Source: Candidatus Coatesiibacteriota bacterium (GTDB taxonomy: Bacteria > RBG-13-66-14 > B26-G2 > JAUVZD01). Taken from it: a stretch of 64,000 nucleotides of DNA. Below, in pieces: positions 7,826-15,194 of this stretch. The notes beneath the pieces were generated by a model, which had not been told where the DNA came from, made no database searches, and was given only the letters and a program-made list of their open reading frames with translations. Position numbers and translations under genes: made by a program. Location: assembly GCA_030602715.1 (NCBI GenBank), contig JAUVZD010000008.1:1-64000 (forward strand). The letters are read 5' to 3'. The stretch's first letter is position 1. Every line of letters starts with the position of its first letter.

Positions 7826-8854
7826 GTGAGCGAGAACATAACCATTAGCGATAAGCTGAGAAGCGGTGATTCCGGAAAAGTAACCATCGTCGTCTGGGGT
7901 GATGTGTGTCTTGACGAGTATATTTATGGTCAAGTGCGCACCATCACCAAAGAAGCGCCGGTTCCTGCTCTTTTTGAGAGCTTTCGTGAGAAAGTCCCCG
8001 GACAGGCTGGCAATGTTGCCCGCAATTTGATCGCTCTGGGTTGTGGTGTGCGCCTGGTATCCTGCTGGGGAGAGGATGCCAGTGGGGAGAGGTTGAGGGA
8101 GCTCTTCGGTGCAACGGAGACTGATATTTCCGGAAGCATTATCTCGGAGAGCGTAACCACCACCCATAGAATCAAATTGGTGAACCATAGTCCCCAGAGA
8201 GGATATTATCATCTATATCACATATATCGTGAAGGCATCTGTCCGGATGAGCTGGCGGGCAAGCTCGTGGAGGATTTTATCCTTGACCGCAGTGATTGTC
8301 AAGCCTTTGTTATCTCCGATTACTCCTTGGGGGTTCTTTCCGAGAGACTGGTGGGGGAGGTCATTGGTCGGGCAAAGGAGATGGGCATCCCGACGGTTGC
8401 CAACACCCGCGGTTCTATCTTTATGTATCAGGGTGTCAGTGGAATCGTCTGCAACCTGGAGGAGGTCTCAATTGCGCTTGGGGGTGACCCCATTCTGGAG
8501 GAAAGAAAGACGGAGCAGGTGGTCGGGGGGGCGCATAGACTGCTTGCTGAGCAGGGCTGGGAGTGGATTTTGGTGACCGGGGGAGGAGAGGGGATGTTTT
8601 TAATTGATGGCAGTGGTTCCTCGGGGAAGGGGGAGGTTGTGCATCTCTCGCCTTGTGCTTGCAAAGTGGTGGACATTACCGGGGCGGGGGATACGGTGGT
8701 GGCGGCGATGGCTTTTGGGTTGGGGCTGGGCTGGGAACTTGAGGAGGCGATGCAGTTGGCAAATCTTGCCGCCGGAGTGGTGGTGGGCAAGCCGGGCACC
8801 TCCACAGCCACGCCCGAGGAGATAGAGAGCCTGGATAAAGATCGGAGTTTGTGA
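7826..8854 (+). CDS. PfkB-family sugar kinase, heptose-7-phosphate kinase (RfaE1/HldA)-like
   Basis: 342 residues. After about 18 residues comes VVWGDVCLDEYIYG, then GQAGNVARNL (sugar-binding loop), and near residue 288 the C-terminal signature DITGAGDTVVAA with the catalytic Asp. Motif order and the early PVPALFES segment match the kinase half of HldE/RfaE, which phosphorylates D-glycero-D-manno-heptose 7-phosphate for LPS core. The cytidylyltransferase half is absent, as in split systems. Glycosyltransferases follow downstream, which fits. The start is taken as GTG 7826 with AAAGAGGT upstream; a slightly later start is possible. Heptose specificity is inference. Confidence 0.78.
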   Translation: MSENITISDKLRSGDSGKVTIVVWGDVCLDEYIYGQVRTITKEAPVPALFESFREKVPGQAGNVARNLIALGCGVRLVSCWGEDASGERLRELFGATETDISGSIISESVTTTHRIKLVNHSPQRGYYHLYHIYREGICPDELAGKLVEDFILDRSDCQAFVISDYSLGVLSERLVGEVIGRAKEMGIPTVANTRGSIFMYQGVSGIVCNLEEVSIALGGDPILEERKTEQVVGGAHRLLAEQGWEWILVTGGGEGMFLIDGSGSSGKGEVVHLSPCACKVVDITGAGDTVVAAMAFGLGLGWELEEAMQLANLAAGVVVGKPGTSTATPEEIESLDKDRSL

Positions 8855-8905
8855 GAGATAGATGAGATTGATGTTTTTCTCTAATTCCATTTTGGGGTGA
8901 TAGGA

Positions 8906-9229
8906 ATGACCAGTAAGATTCAGGAGTTGCGTAAGAAGCATCATATGACCCAGGCGGAGCTGGCGGAGATGTTGAATATCTCCAAAGGTTATCTTAGCCA
9001 GTTAGAAATCAGTGTGCGCTCACCCTCCCTGAAACTGCTTAAACAGCTCTCCAAGATATTCTCCGTCCCTCTGGACTATCTGGTCTTTGACAGAGCCACC
9101 CTGGACGGGCAGGAGATTCCGGAATCTATCATTGTCTTCTTCCGCACCGAGAATCTCTCAGATAAGGACCTGGAGGAGCTGAAGAGCCTCTTTGAGTGGT
9201 GGAAGAAACAACGGGAGAAGAGGAAGTAG
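8906..9229 (+). CDS. XRE-family helix-turn-helix regulator
   Basis: 107 residues. Residues 5-60 form a Cro/CI-type helix-turn-helix: IQELRKKHHMTQAELAEML, then SKGYLSQLE (recognition helix), PSLKLLKQLSKIFSVPLDYL. The remaining acidic/basic helix (SDKDLEELKSLFEWWKKQ) may be a dimerisation element. The start is ATG 8906, set 5 bp after GGGGTGA; an in-frame GTG nine bases earlier has no ribosome site. The neighbour is an ImmA-type protease, the usual partner that cleaves such repressors. Targets are unknown; repeats at 9239-9271 may be its operator. Confidence 0.9.
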   Translation: MTSKIQELRKKHHMTQAELAEMLNISKGYLSQLEISVRSPSLKLLKQLSKIFSVPLDYLVFDRATLDGQEIPESIIVFFRTENLSDKDLEELKSLFEWWKKQREKRK

Positions 9230-9238
9230 GGGGGGGGT

Positions 9239-9271
9239 AACGGTTCGTTTCTGTTTTAACCGAATAACGGT
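9239..9271. promoter_or_regulatory. Candidate operator: repeated AACGGT half-sites between regulator and protease genes
   Basis: The spacer between the XRE and ImmA genes holds AACGGTT (9239-9245), AACCG (9258-9262) and CGGTA (9268-9272). The last two form ACCG-AATAA-CGGT, and the first two form an inverted pair. An XRE binding site is a reasonable guess. Confidence 0.35.
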
Positions 9272-9321
9272 AAAATTTGGGGTTTTCCTTTGGAGATATT
9301 TCCCAACGGTTGGTGATAATT

Positions 9322-9843
9322 ATGCGCCCTGAGGACTATGCCCGCAGTCTATTCCATCTGCTGGATATTACCTCAACGCCTGTAGATTTAGAGCCGATAT
9401 GTAAGTATTTCAACATCGCCGTCAAGAGGGTTGACTTAGCTCTGGTGCTGGGAGTGTTGATAAAGGACCGGATAATGCCGGTGATTGCGGTCAACAAGAA
9501 TATGACCCTGCCCCGCCAGCGTTTCACTCTGGCTCACGAGTTGGGACATTTCATCATGCCCCACAACAGCCCTATATTCGCCTGCAGGGATGCGCAGGTC
9601 AACCGCTGGGAGAGGGAGGCAAATCGCTTCGCCGGCGAGCTGTTGATGCCCCAGCCGTTGGTGGCGAGGTTGTGGAGGAAGTATGAGGACAATCCCGAAC
9701 ACCGAATGGATATCCTAGCCGCACGGCTTTCGGTATCGGGGCAGGCGCTTGCCATTCGTTTGCGGGGATTGGGTTTTGCCCTTGCAGAAGATGGTAGTGG
9801 GAACGAGAGAGCAACGAGAGATGGGGGGAAGCTGGCGATATGA
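9322..9843 (+). CDS. ImmA/IrrE-type metallo-endopeptidase
   Basis: 173 residues. The zinc motif HELGH is at residues 72-76 in FTLAHELGHFIMPHN. The downstream EREANRFAGELLMP supplies the third ligand and the second conserved helix of the family. Family members (ImmA of ICEBs1, IrrE/PprI of Deinococcus) cleave a cognate XRE repressor under stress, and the neighbour just upstream is such an XRE protein. The start is taken at ATG 9322 after GGTGAT; an in-frame TTG at 9277 is an alternative. The stop overlaps the ATG of the next glycosyltransferase by 4 bp, so the protease is translationally coupled to surface-glycan genes. Confidence 0.9.
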   Translation: MRPEDYARSLFHLLDITSTPVDLEPICKYFNIAVKRVDLALVLGVLIKDRIMPVIAVNKNMTLPRQRFTLAHELGHFIMPHNSPIFACRDAQVNRWEREANRFAGELLMPQPLVARLWRKYEDNPEHRMDILAARLSVSGQALAIRLRGLGFALAEDGSGNERATRDGGKLAI

Positions 9844-10967
9844 GGATTGCCATTGATTGCGAGCCCATTACCTGCAATATGGGGGGGATTCGGGTTTATA
9901 CAATGAATCTGGTTCGGGCTTTAGCTCGCATAGAAACGGATACCCAATTTCGCCTCTATTATAGCTTCTCCCGCAGATACCTACATACCCCGCTTACTGT
10001 CCCCAGGGAGAACTTTTCCAATATCTACAATCCCCTTCCCGCTGCAGTTATGGATTGGGCGACAGCGCACACCCCCCTCAGCCATTCATTTTTTCTGGGT
10101 TCGGTGGATGTGGTTCATTCCATCAACTTTAGATATTTTAAGTTGACCCGGGGCGAGAAGCTGGTGGTCACCATCCATGATGTCTGTTTTCTGCTCTTTC
10201 CACAATTTTTCGGTGAGGAGATGGCATCCAAGCTCAAAAGGTCGGTTGAACGGCTCCTACAAGATGCAGAATATGTCATCACCGTCTCGGAGAATACGCG
10301 GCGGGATTTCTTGGAACACTTCATCTGGCCCGAGGATAGAATTTCGGCGATTCTCGAGGGAGTGGATACTCGTATGGCGGCTGGCTTGACGCTTTCAAGA
10401 GGTGGGAGGCGAGGTATAGATGCGCCTTACATACTATCCGTGGGGACGCTGGAACCCCGAAAGAATTATTCCCGACTGTTTAGAGCCTTCTCTGAGCTGA
10501 AAAGGGAGCATAAGGAACCATTGAAATTGGTTGTGGTCGGTGGAAGAGGGTGGTTATACGGGGAGACCTTGAAGACTTGGGAGGATAGTCCGGTGAGGGA
10601 GGATATTGTCATTCTCGGTAGGGTGGAGTTTGAGCGGTTACAGGAGTTGTATAGGGGAGCGGAGTTTTTCGTCTATCCCTCGGTTTATGAGGGTTTCGGT
10701 CTGCCCATTCTGGAAGCCCAGCAGATGGGTTTGGCGGTGCTGGCGGGGGACAATTCCAGCATCCCTGAGGTGTGCGGGGATTCCGCTTTGTTGGTAAATA
10801 GCAGCAGTGAAAGGGAGATAGCCTGGGGTATGAAGAGGTTGCTTGCAGACCTTGATTTCAGGCGGATGCTGGTGGAGAGGGGGAGGGTGAATCTGGGAAG
10901 GTTCAGCTGGGATGACACCGCTCGCCGGGTTTTGGAGATCTATCGGCTTGTTGCCGGCGAGGGGTAG
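9840..10967 (+). CDS. Glycosyltransferase family 4 (GT-B)
   Basis: 375 residues. The N-terminal domain (MRIAIDCEPI..MGGIRVYTMNLVRAL) and the C-terminal GT4 domain with SVGTLEPRKNYSRL and the E-x7-E motif EGFGLPILE are typical of retaining GT-B enzymes. It transfers a sugar from an NDP-sugar to a growing glycan at the inner face of the membrane. The start ATG at 9840 lies inside the stop of the protease gene (ATGA). First of three consecutive GT4 genes. Donor and acceptor cannot be read from the sequence. Confidence 0.93.
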   Translation: MRIAIDCEPITCNMGGIRVYTMNLVRALARIETDTQFRLYYSFSRRYLHTPLTVPRENFSNIYNPLPAAVMDWATAHTPLSHSFFLGSVDVVHSINFRYFKLTRGEKLVVTIHDVCFLLFPQFFGEEMASKLKRSVERLLQDAEYVITVSENTRRDFLEHFIWPEDRISAILEGVDTRMAAGLTLSRGGRRGIDAPYILSVGTLEPRKNYSRLFRAFSELKREHKEPLKLVVVGGRGWLYGETLKTWEDSPVREDIVILGRVEFERLQELYRGAEFFVYPSVYEGFGLPILEAQQMGLAVLAGDNSSIPEVCGDSALLVNSSSEREIAWGMKRLLADLDFRRMLVERGRVNLGRFSWDDTARRVLEIYRLVAGEG

Positions 10968-10968
10968 A

Positions 10969-12084
10969 ATGGATGTGAAATTGGAACAGGAGAGGGCGAA
11001 AGATGTCCTTGAGGGCTGGCAGTTGGTGCCCTTGGCTGTCGGTCTTATGCGCTCTATAACCGGCGGGGAGAAGTATAACCGGAGGGTGATAACGGCGTTG
11101 GAAGGACTGGGTGCAAGGCTTCGGGGCTTCGCCCCTCCAAGTTGTAACAGCCCTTTTCTGCGCCTCCTGTGGGAGATACTTTTTTGGCTCTCAAAGGTCG
11201 CGGACTTGAGCCATAGGACACTATTCTTTTTCGACTCCTCCTGCTATCTGAGTTTGTTTTTCGTTCTGCTTTATATAAGAATCTTCAAGCAAGCTAGGAT
11301 AATAACAACTGTCTATCATTTAACCAATATACTTCCAAAAAACCCAGTCAGGAGAATGGTATATCGGTTTTTTGAAGGGGGGGCTATAAGATTATCCCAT
11401 CTAATACTTACAATAAGCAACTCCACCAGGGAGGATATCCATAAGATCGCCGGTGCTTTTGTATCTCCGTTCATCGTCCCGCCGGGGATGGAGATCGTGT
11501 CTATGAAACGACGGCGTTCATATAGGACGAAATCGCCTTTCAGGATAGTCTCCCTGGGTTTTATCGCCCCCCAAAAGGGGGTTGAGACCTTGATCAAGGC
11601 GGTAGGTTTGCTGGGCGGTCTTGATGTGGAGGTGGACTGGGCGGGAGATTACTCCAGAGACCGCCGGGATTTTTACTTGAGATGCAAGGAACTTGTGGCA
11701 AAACTGGGCTTGCAGGATAGATTTCGTTTTCGGGGTTATCTCAGCCGGGAGGAGCTATCCACTCTTTTGGAGGAAGCGGACCTCTTCGTCTCTCCCTCCT
11801 CTTTGGAGGGTTACGGGATTGCCATAATTGAGGCGGCATCGTTCTCCCTCCCGCTATTGCTTTCGGATATTGCTCCATTCAGGGAATTTGCCGGCGGTGA
11901 TGCTTTGTATTTCAAACCTGGTAACTGCGAGGGATTGGCGGAGGTCATTGAGGGATTGCTGCAGAACCATAAGAAAAGGGAGCGGATGGGCAGGGCGGTC
12001 TATGAGCGTGTGGATTTTTCCTATGACTGGGACAGTATGCAGTCTATGGTCCAGGAGGTGGTAGGGGAATGGTGGAGGCGATAA
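10969..12084 (+). CDS. Glycosyltransferase family 4 (GT-B)
   Basis: 371 residues. The GT4 C-terminal domain is clear: RIVSLGFIAPQKGVETLI, RFRGYLSREEL and the E-x7-E motif EGYGIAIIE. The N-terminal domain is less conserved; LMRSITGGEKYNRRVI resembles the acceptor-domain start, and residues about 90-105 are hydrophobic (LSLFFVLLYIRI), which may sit on the membrane. The ATG at 10969 is one base past the stop of the preceding gene, so the pair is coupled. Likely a step in the same surface glycan pathway. Confidence 0.9.
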   Translation: MDVKLEQERAKDVLEGWQLVPLAVGLMRSITGGEKYNRRVITALEGLGARLRGFAPPSCNSPFLRLLWEILFWLSKVADLSHRTLFFFDSSCYLSLFFVLLYIRIFKQARIITTVYHLTNILPKNPVRRMVYRFFEGGAIRLSHLILTISNSTREDIHKIAGAFVSPFIVPPGMEIVSMKRRRSYRTKSPFRIVSLGFIAPQKGVETLIKAVGLLGGLDVEVDWAGDYSRDRRDFYLRCKELVAKLGLQDRFRFRGYLSREELSTLLEEADLFVSPSSLEGYGIAIIEAASFSLPLLLSDIAPFREFAGGDALYFKPGNCEGLAEVIEGLLQNHKKRERMGRAVYERVDFSYDWDSMQSMVQEVVGEWWRR

Positions 12085-12153
12085 TTTTACATTAGATAAT
12101 TGCGGAAGACATTAGCCGGATTTAGGTGGATTTTTTCCCCGAACGGAGTGGAT

Positions 12154-13293
12154 ATGGGAAGTGGCGAGACCAAAAAGATAAGGGTGATGCTCACTATCAC
12201 CGACCTCTCCATCGGGGGAATAGAGCTGGTCAATCTGAACCTTGCCAGGCACCTGGATAAGAGCCGGTTTGAGGTGACCCTGGTCTGCTGGCGGGGCGAG
12301 GGTCCGCTGATAAAGAGGCTGAGGGGACAGGATTTTGACCTGGTGGTCTTCGGACTTCCCCCCTGGAATTTCTTGGGCATACTGTGGCGATATTGTCGGG
12401 AGATTAGAGGAAGGCGGATTCACATATTGCACGCCAACCCCGGCTCCTTCGCAAGAATTTCCGCCGTAGCCCTCAAAGTGCCGGTGATAATCTCCTCATT
12501 TCATAGCCAGTGGCGGTTGGGATTTGTGAAATTACTACTGGACCGAACGCTCTCAAAATTCACCGACTATTTTATCGGGGTTTCTCAGGCGGTCGCCGAA
12601 CATATTAAGGCACAGCAGAAAGTAAGGGATGATAGGATAAAGGTTGTATATAATGGTGTTATTCCAGAGGAGTATGAACTCCACCCTCGGGATATTTCCC
12701 TTAAAAGCGAACTTGGGCTCGCCTATAATGCCCGTCTGGTGGGCTTTCTGGGTCGTCTCAGTTTTGAGAAAGGCGCAGACATCCTCATCCGAGCCGCCCC
12801 CGCCATACTGAGAAAACAGAGGACAGCCCATCTGGTCATCGTGGGAGACGGACCGGAGAGAGCCGACCTGGAGCGCATGGCGCAGGAGCTGGGAATTTTT
12901 AAGCGAGTCCACTTCTTGGGCTATCGCCAGGACATCCCTGAAATTCTCTCCGCACTGCATGTGGTGGCGGTTCCCTCCCGTCAAGCCGGCTTTGAACTGA
13001 TACTGGCTGAGGCTATGGCTTCCGGTGTGGTGGTGGTGGCTTCCAGAGTAGGACCCATCCCCGAGGTGATCGCCGACGGGGAGACCGGATTATTGGTGCC
13101 CCCACAGGACCACGAAGCCTTCGCAGATGCCATCATTAAACTACTGGGCCAACCCGACCGGCGAAAGAGGATGGGAGAGGCGGGCAGAGCGAGGGTCAGA
13201 GAGAGATTCTCCATCCAGAGGATGGTTTCTGAGACTGAAGCGCTCTACGAGAGACTGGTAGCGGAGAAGATGGGCGGGCGAAAGACCGCCTGA
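12154..13293 (+). CDS. Glycosyltransferase family 4 (GT-B)
   Basis: 379 residues. It shows RVMLTITDLSIGGIELVNLNLAR (the glycine-rich donor-domain start), YNGVIPEEY, VGFLGRLSFEKGADIL and the C-terminal catalytic region QAGFELILAEAMASG, where the usual EGFG is AGFE but the second Glu is kept. The start ATG at 12154 is preceded by GGAG at 5 bp; an upstream TTG at 12100 would add 18 residues without a good ribosome site. It is separated from the previous gene by 69 bp. Its closest relatives are probably capsule/LPS-type mannosyl- or N-acetylglucosaminyl-transferases, but specificity is open. Confidence 0.92.
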   Translation: MGSGETKKIRVMLTITDLSIGGIELVNLNLARHLDKSRFEVTLVCWRGEGPLIKRLRGQDFDLVVFGLPPWNFLGILWRYCREIRGRRIHILHANPGSFARISAVALKVPVIISSFHSQWRLGFVKLLLDRTLSKFTDYFIGVSQAVAEHIKAQQKVRDDRIKVVYNGVIPEEYELHPRDISLKSELGLAYNARLVGFLGRLSFEKGADILIRAAPAILRKQRTAHLVIVGDGPERADLERMAQELGIFKRVHFLGYRQDIPEILSALHVVAVPSRQAGFELILAEAMASGVVVVASRVGPIPEVIADGETGLLVPPQDHEAFADAIIKLLGQPDRRKRMGEAGRARVRERFSIQRMVSETEALYERLVAEKMGGRKTA

Positions 13294-13347
13294 TTTCACC
13301 TGGCAGAATGAGTAAAATTATCCAACAATATTATATCTTGAATATTC

Positions 13348-13363
13348 GTGGTATCAATACCAC
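13348..13363. repeat. Short hairpin between convergent glycan genes
   Basis: Inverted repeat GTGGTAT (13348-13354) and ATACCAC (13357-13363) with a 2-base spacer, in the 73 bp between convergent genes. There is no clear T-run; possibly a weak terminator. Confidence 0.35.
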
Positions 13364-13366
13364 AGC

Positions 13367-14950
13367 CTATCCTAGGCTCCAGATTATTACCCGTGTCGCA
13401 TCCTGCCCCCGGGGTTGATAGAATTCGGAGCGGTAGAACTCCTGCTCTTTGCTCACGGTGATGTTGGCTCCGAAGCCGTCATAAACTCGGCTGGGGATGT
13501 AGAGGGAATATTGCTGGTAGTCGCCGGTGTTGACCGGATAGTCGTCGAACCAGAAGGCGTGTTGAACAAAGTAATCCACGTTGTTTTTTTGTATGTACTC
13601 CTCAAGTTGGCCGCTCCGCAGGTATTCCTGATACTCGAAGTCGTTGACAAGTCCGTCGAGATTTATGGTGGTACGTTGGGAGTAATATCCAAAGACGCCA
13701 CAGTCCTTCATGGCAAATATCGCCCCTTCAGGGGTGTTTTCGCGTGCATATATGGCGGTCTCGTATATTCTTATGGTCATTCCCATTTCGCGGCGGCTGA
13801 GGGAATAGGCTTGAGTGCCTAGTGTGGAGATAGCCGCAATAATGAACAACGCCTTCATAATAAGCATACAACCACGCTTTGATTTTAACTCTTTGAGCAA
13901 AATTAGCAATGGCATCCCGGTGCTTAATACTATAACCGGCAATAGGAAGGAGAAGGTATAGGCGAACACGCCCCATTTGACAAAGAGAAAGTTGAATGTG
14001 AGGAAGAGTAGGGAGGAGATGGCGAAAAGGGTTATGGGGATGAGGAAGCGGTCTCTTTGCTCCTGGTTGAAGTATCGTTTGCTTAAAAGAATGATAATTA
14101 TTGCGATAACGGCGAAGGCGAAGCCAGCAAAATATTCGGGGTAGGTGGTGACCATACGAAGCACTTGATTGGTGGTGCCGGAGAGGGTCCACTTCACCTT
14201 CATCTTGGAGCTGATGGTGGCGATGGTGCCGAAATTTGTGTAGTTCCAGTTCAGGAAGGGAAGTAGGCCCAGCACAACCACACTGCCGGCGAGCAGCGCT
14301 CCCAGTGAAGCGGTGGTCGGGGATTTGTGCTTACAAATGTCGATTATTAAAATGTAGGAAAGTATCACCGCGGGCAGAAAGAAGGTATCGAGCCGGGTAA
14401 GCACTAGAGCCGTCAGAAGCGCTCCCAGAAGAAGAGAATAAAGGTGCCATTTGCTAGAAAATATTTCGGAAAAAATTTTTGGCAGTAAAAATAAAATAAG
14501 CAATAACAAAAAAATAACCAATCCGCTTTCCATACCGCCGTGAAATATATGAAAGAAGCGAGGATACATAGGTATCATTAAGAGAGTTGCTATCAGGAGG
14601 GGAGGGAATACTTCCTTTGCGTTTTTCTTTATAAGGATTAGTGAGCCTAAGAAGAGCAGCGCCTGAAGAACCAAGACTATCCTGATAAGACTGACTTGTC
14701 CCAGGCCGGGTATGGCTGAAAGTAGGGTTAGAACTAGAAGCCAGAGAGGGTGGAAGCCGTTGGTCTTGTGTATGCCGTCGAAGGTGGCGCCCTTGCCAGC
14801 GGTGATATTTTGGGCAATTTTGAGATAGTAATAAGTGTCATCCTGCATTGAGGAGATCATCAGGTCGGTTGGGTGAAAGGTAAATTGCAGGGAGTAAATG
14901 AAGAGTAGGGCTATTATTCCCCAGAGAATTTTTTGCTCATACTTTTCCAA
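13367..14950 (-). CDS. GT39/ArnT-like multipass membrane glycosyltransferase
   Basis: 527 residues with about ten hydrophobic segments. The first periplasmic loop contains SSMQDDTYYYLKIAQNI and HKTNGFHPLW, which match the acidic (DD/DE) catalytic loop and its helix in GT-C enzymes such as the ArnT/PMT and oligosaccharyl-transfer families that use polyprenyl-phosphate sugars. The C-terminal 120 residues are a soluble periplasmic domain. The start is TTG at 14950 behind AGGAGA. It faces the three GT4 genes convergently and probably modifies lipids or glycans on the periplasmic side. Substrate unknown. Confidence 0.8.
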   Translation of the reverse strand: MEKYEQKILWGIIALLFIYSLQFTFHPTDLMISSMQDDTYYYLKIAQNITAGKGATFDGIHKTNGFHPLWLLVLTLLSAIPGLGQVSLIRIVLVLQALLFLGSLILIKKNAKEVFPPLLIATLLMIPMYPRFFHIFHGGMESGLVIFLLLLILFLLPKIFSEIFSSKWHLYSLLLGALLTALVLTRLDTFFLPAVILSYILIIDICKHKSPTTASLGALLAGSVVVLGLLPFLNWNYTNFGTIATISSKMKVKWTLSGTTNQVLRMVTTYPEYFAGFAFAVIAIIIILLSKRYFNQEQRDRFLIPITLFAISSLLFLTFNFLFVKWGVFAYTFSFLLPVIVLSTGMPLLILLKELKSKRGCMLIMKALFIIAAISTLGTQAYSLSRREMGMTIRIYETAIYARENTPEGAIFAMKDCGVFGYYSQRTTINLDGLVNDFEYQEYLRSGQLEEYIQKNNVDYFVQHAFWFDDYPVNTGDYQQYSLYIPSRVYDGFGANITVSKEQEFYRSEFYQPRGQDATRVIIWSLG

Positions 14951-15050
14951 AAAGTCTCCTGATAATTTATAATTATATTTACTTGAGCAAATATTAGCAT
15001 ACCCGATTTAAAAACTAAAGTATTAAGTATCGGCAGAAGAATCTAGCTGA

Positions 15051-15082
15051 GGGGGCTAGTAAGTAGCCCCCGTTACTTTTTT
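15051..15082 (+). terminator. Orphan intrinsic terminator upstream of uvrA (possible small RNA or attenuator)
   Basis: GGGGGCTA (15051-15058) and TAGCCCCC (15064-15071) with a 5-base loop, followed by GTTACTTTTTT. No plus-strand gene precedes it for 1.7 kb. A competing hairpin CTAGC (15043-15047) / GCTAG (15055-15059) overlaps the 5' arm. Confidence 0.6.
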
Positions 15083-15150
15083 CTGGAACATACGTTTGGT
15101 TTCTGCGGTTGGAAAGAAGATGCTGACCATATCCGCGGAGTTTTCTTCGG

Positions 15151-15179
15151 TTGAAAGCGTTTGGTGATAATCGTATAAT
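15151..15179 (+). promoter_or_regulatory. Sigma70-like promoter of uvrA
   Basis: TTGAAA (15151-15156), exactly 17 bp, TATAAT (15174-15179). The expected start of transcription near 15186 leaves a leader of only about 9 nt before the ATG at 15195. I saw no LexA-type box. Confidence 0.75.
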
Positions 15180-15194
15180 TGCAACTTGGGGACA

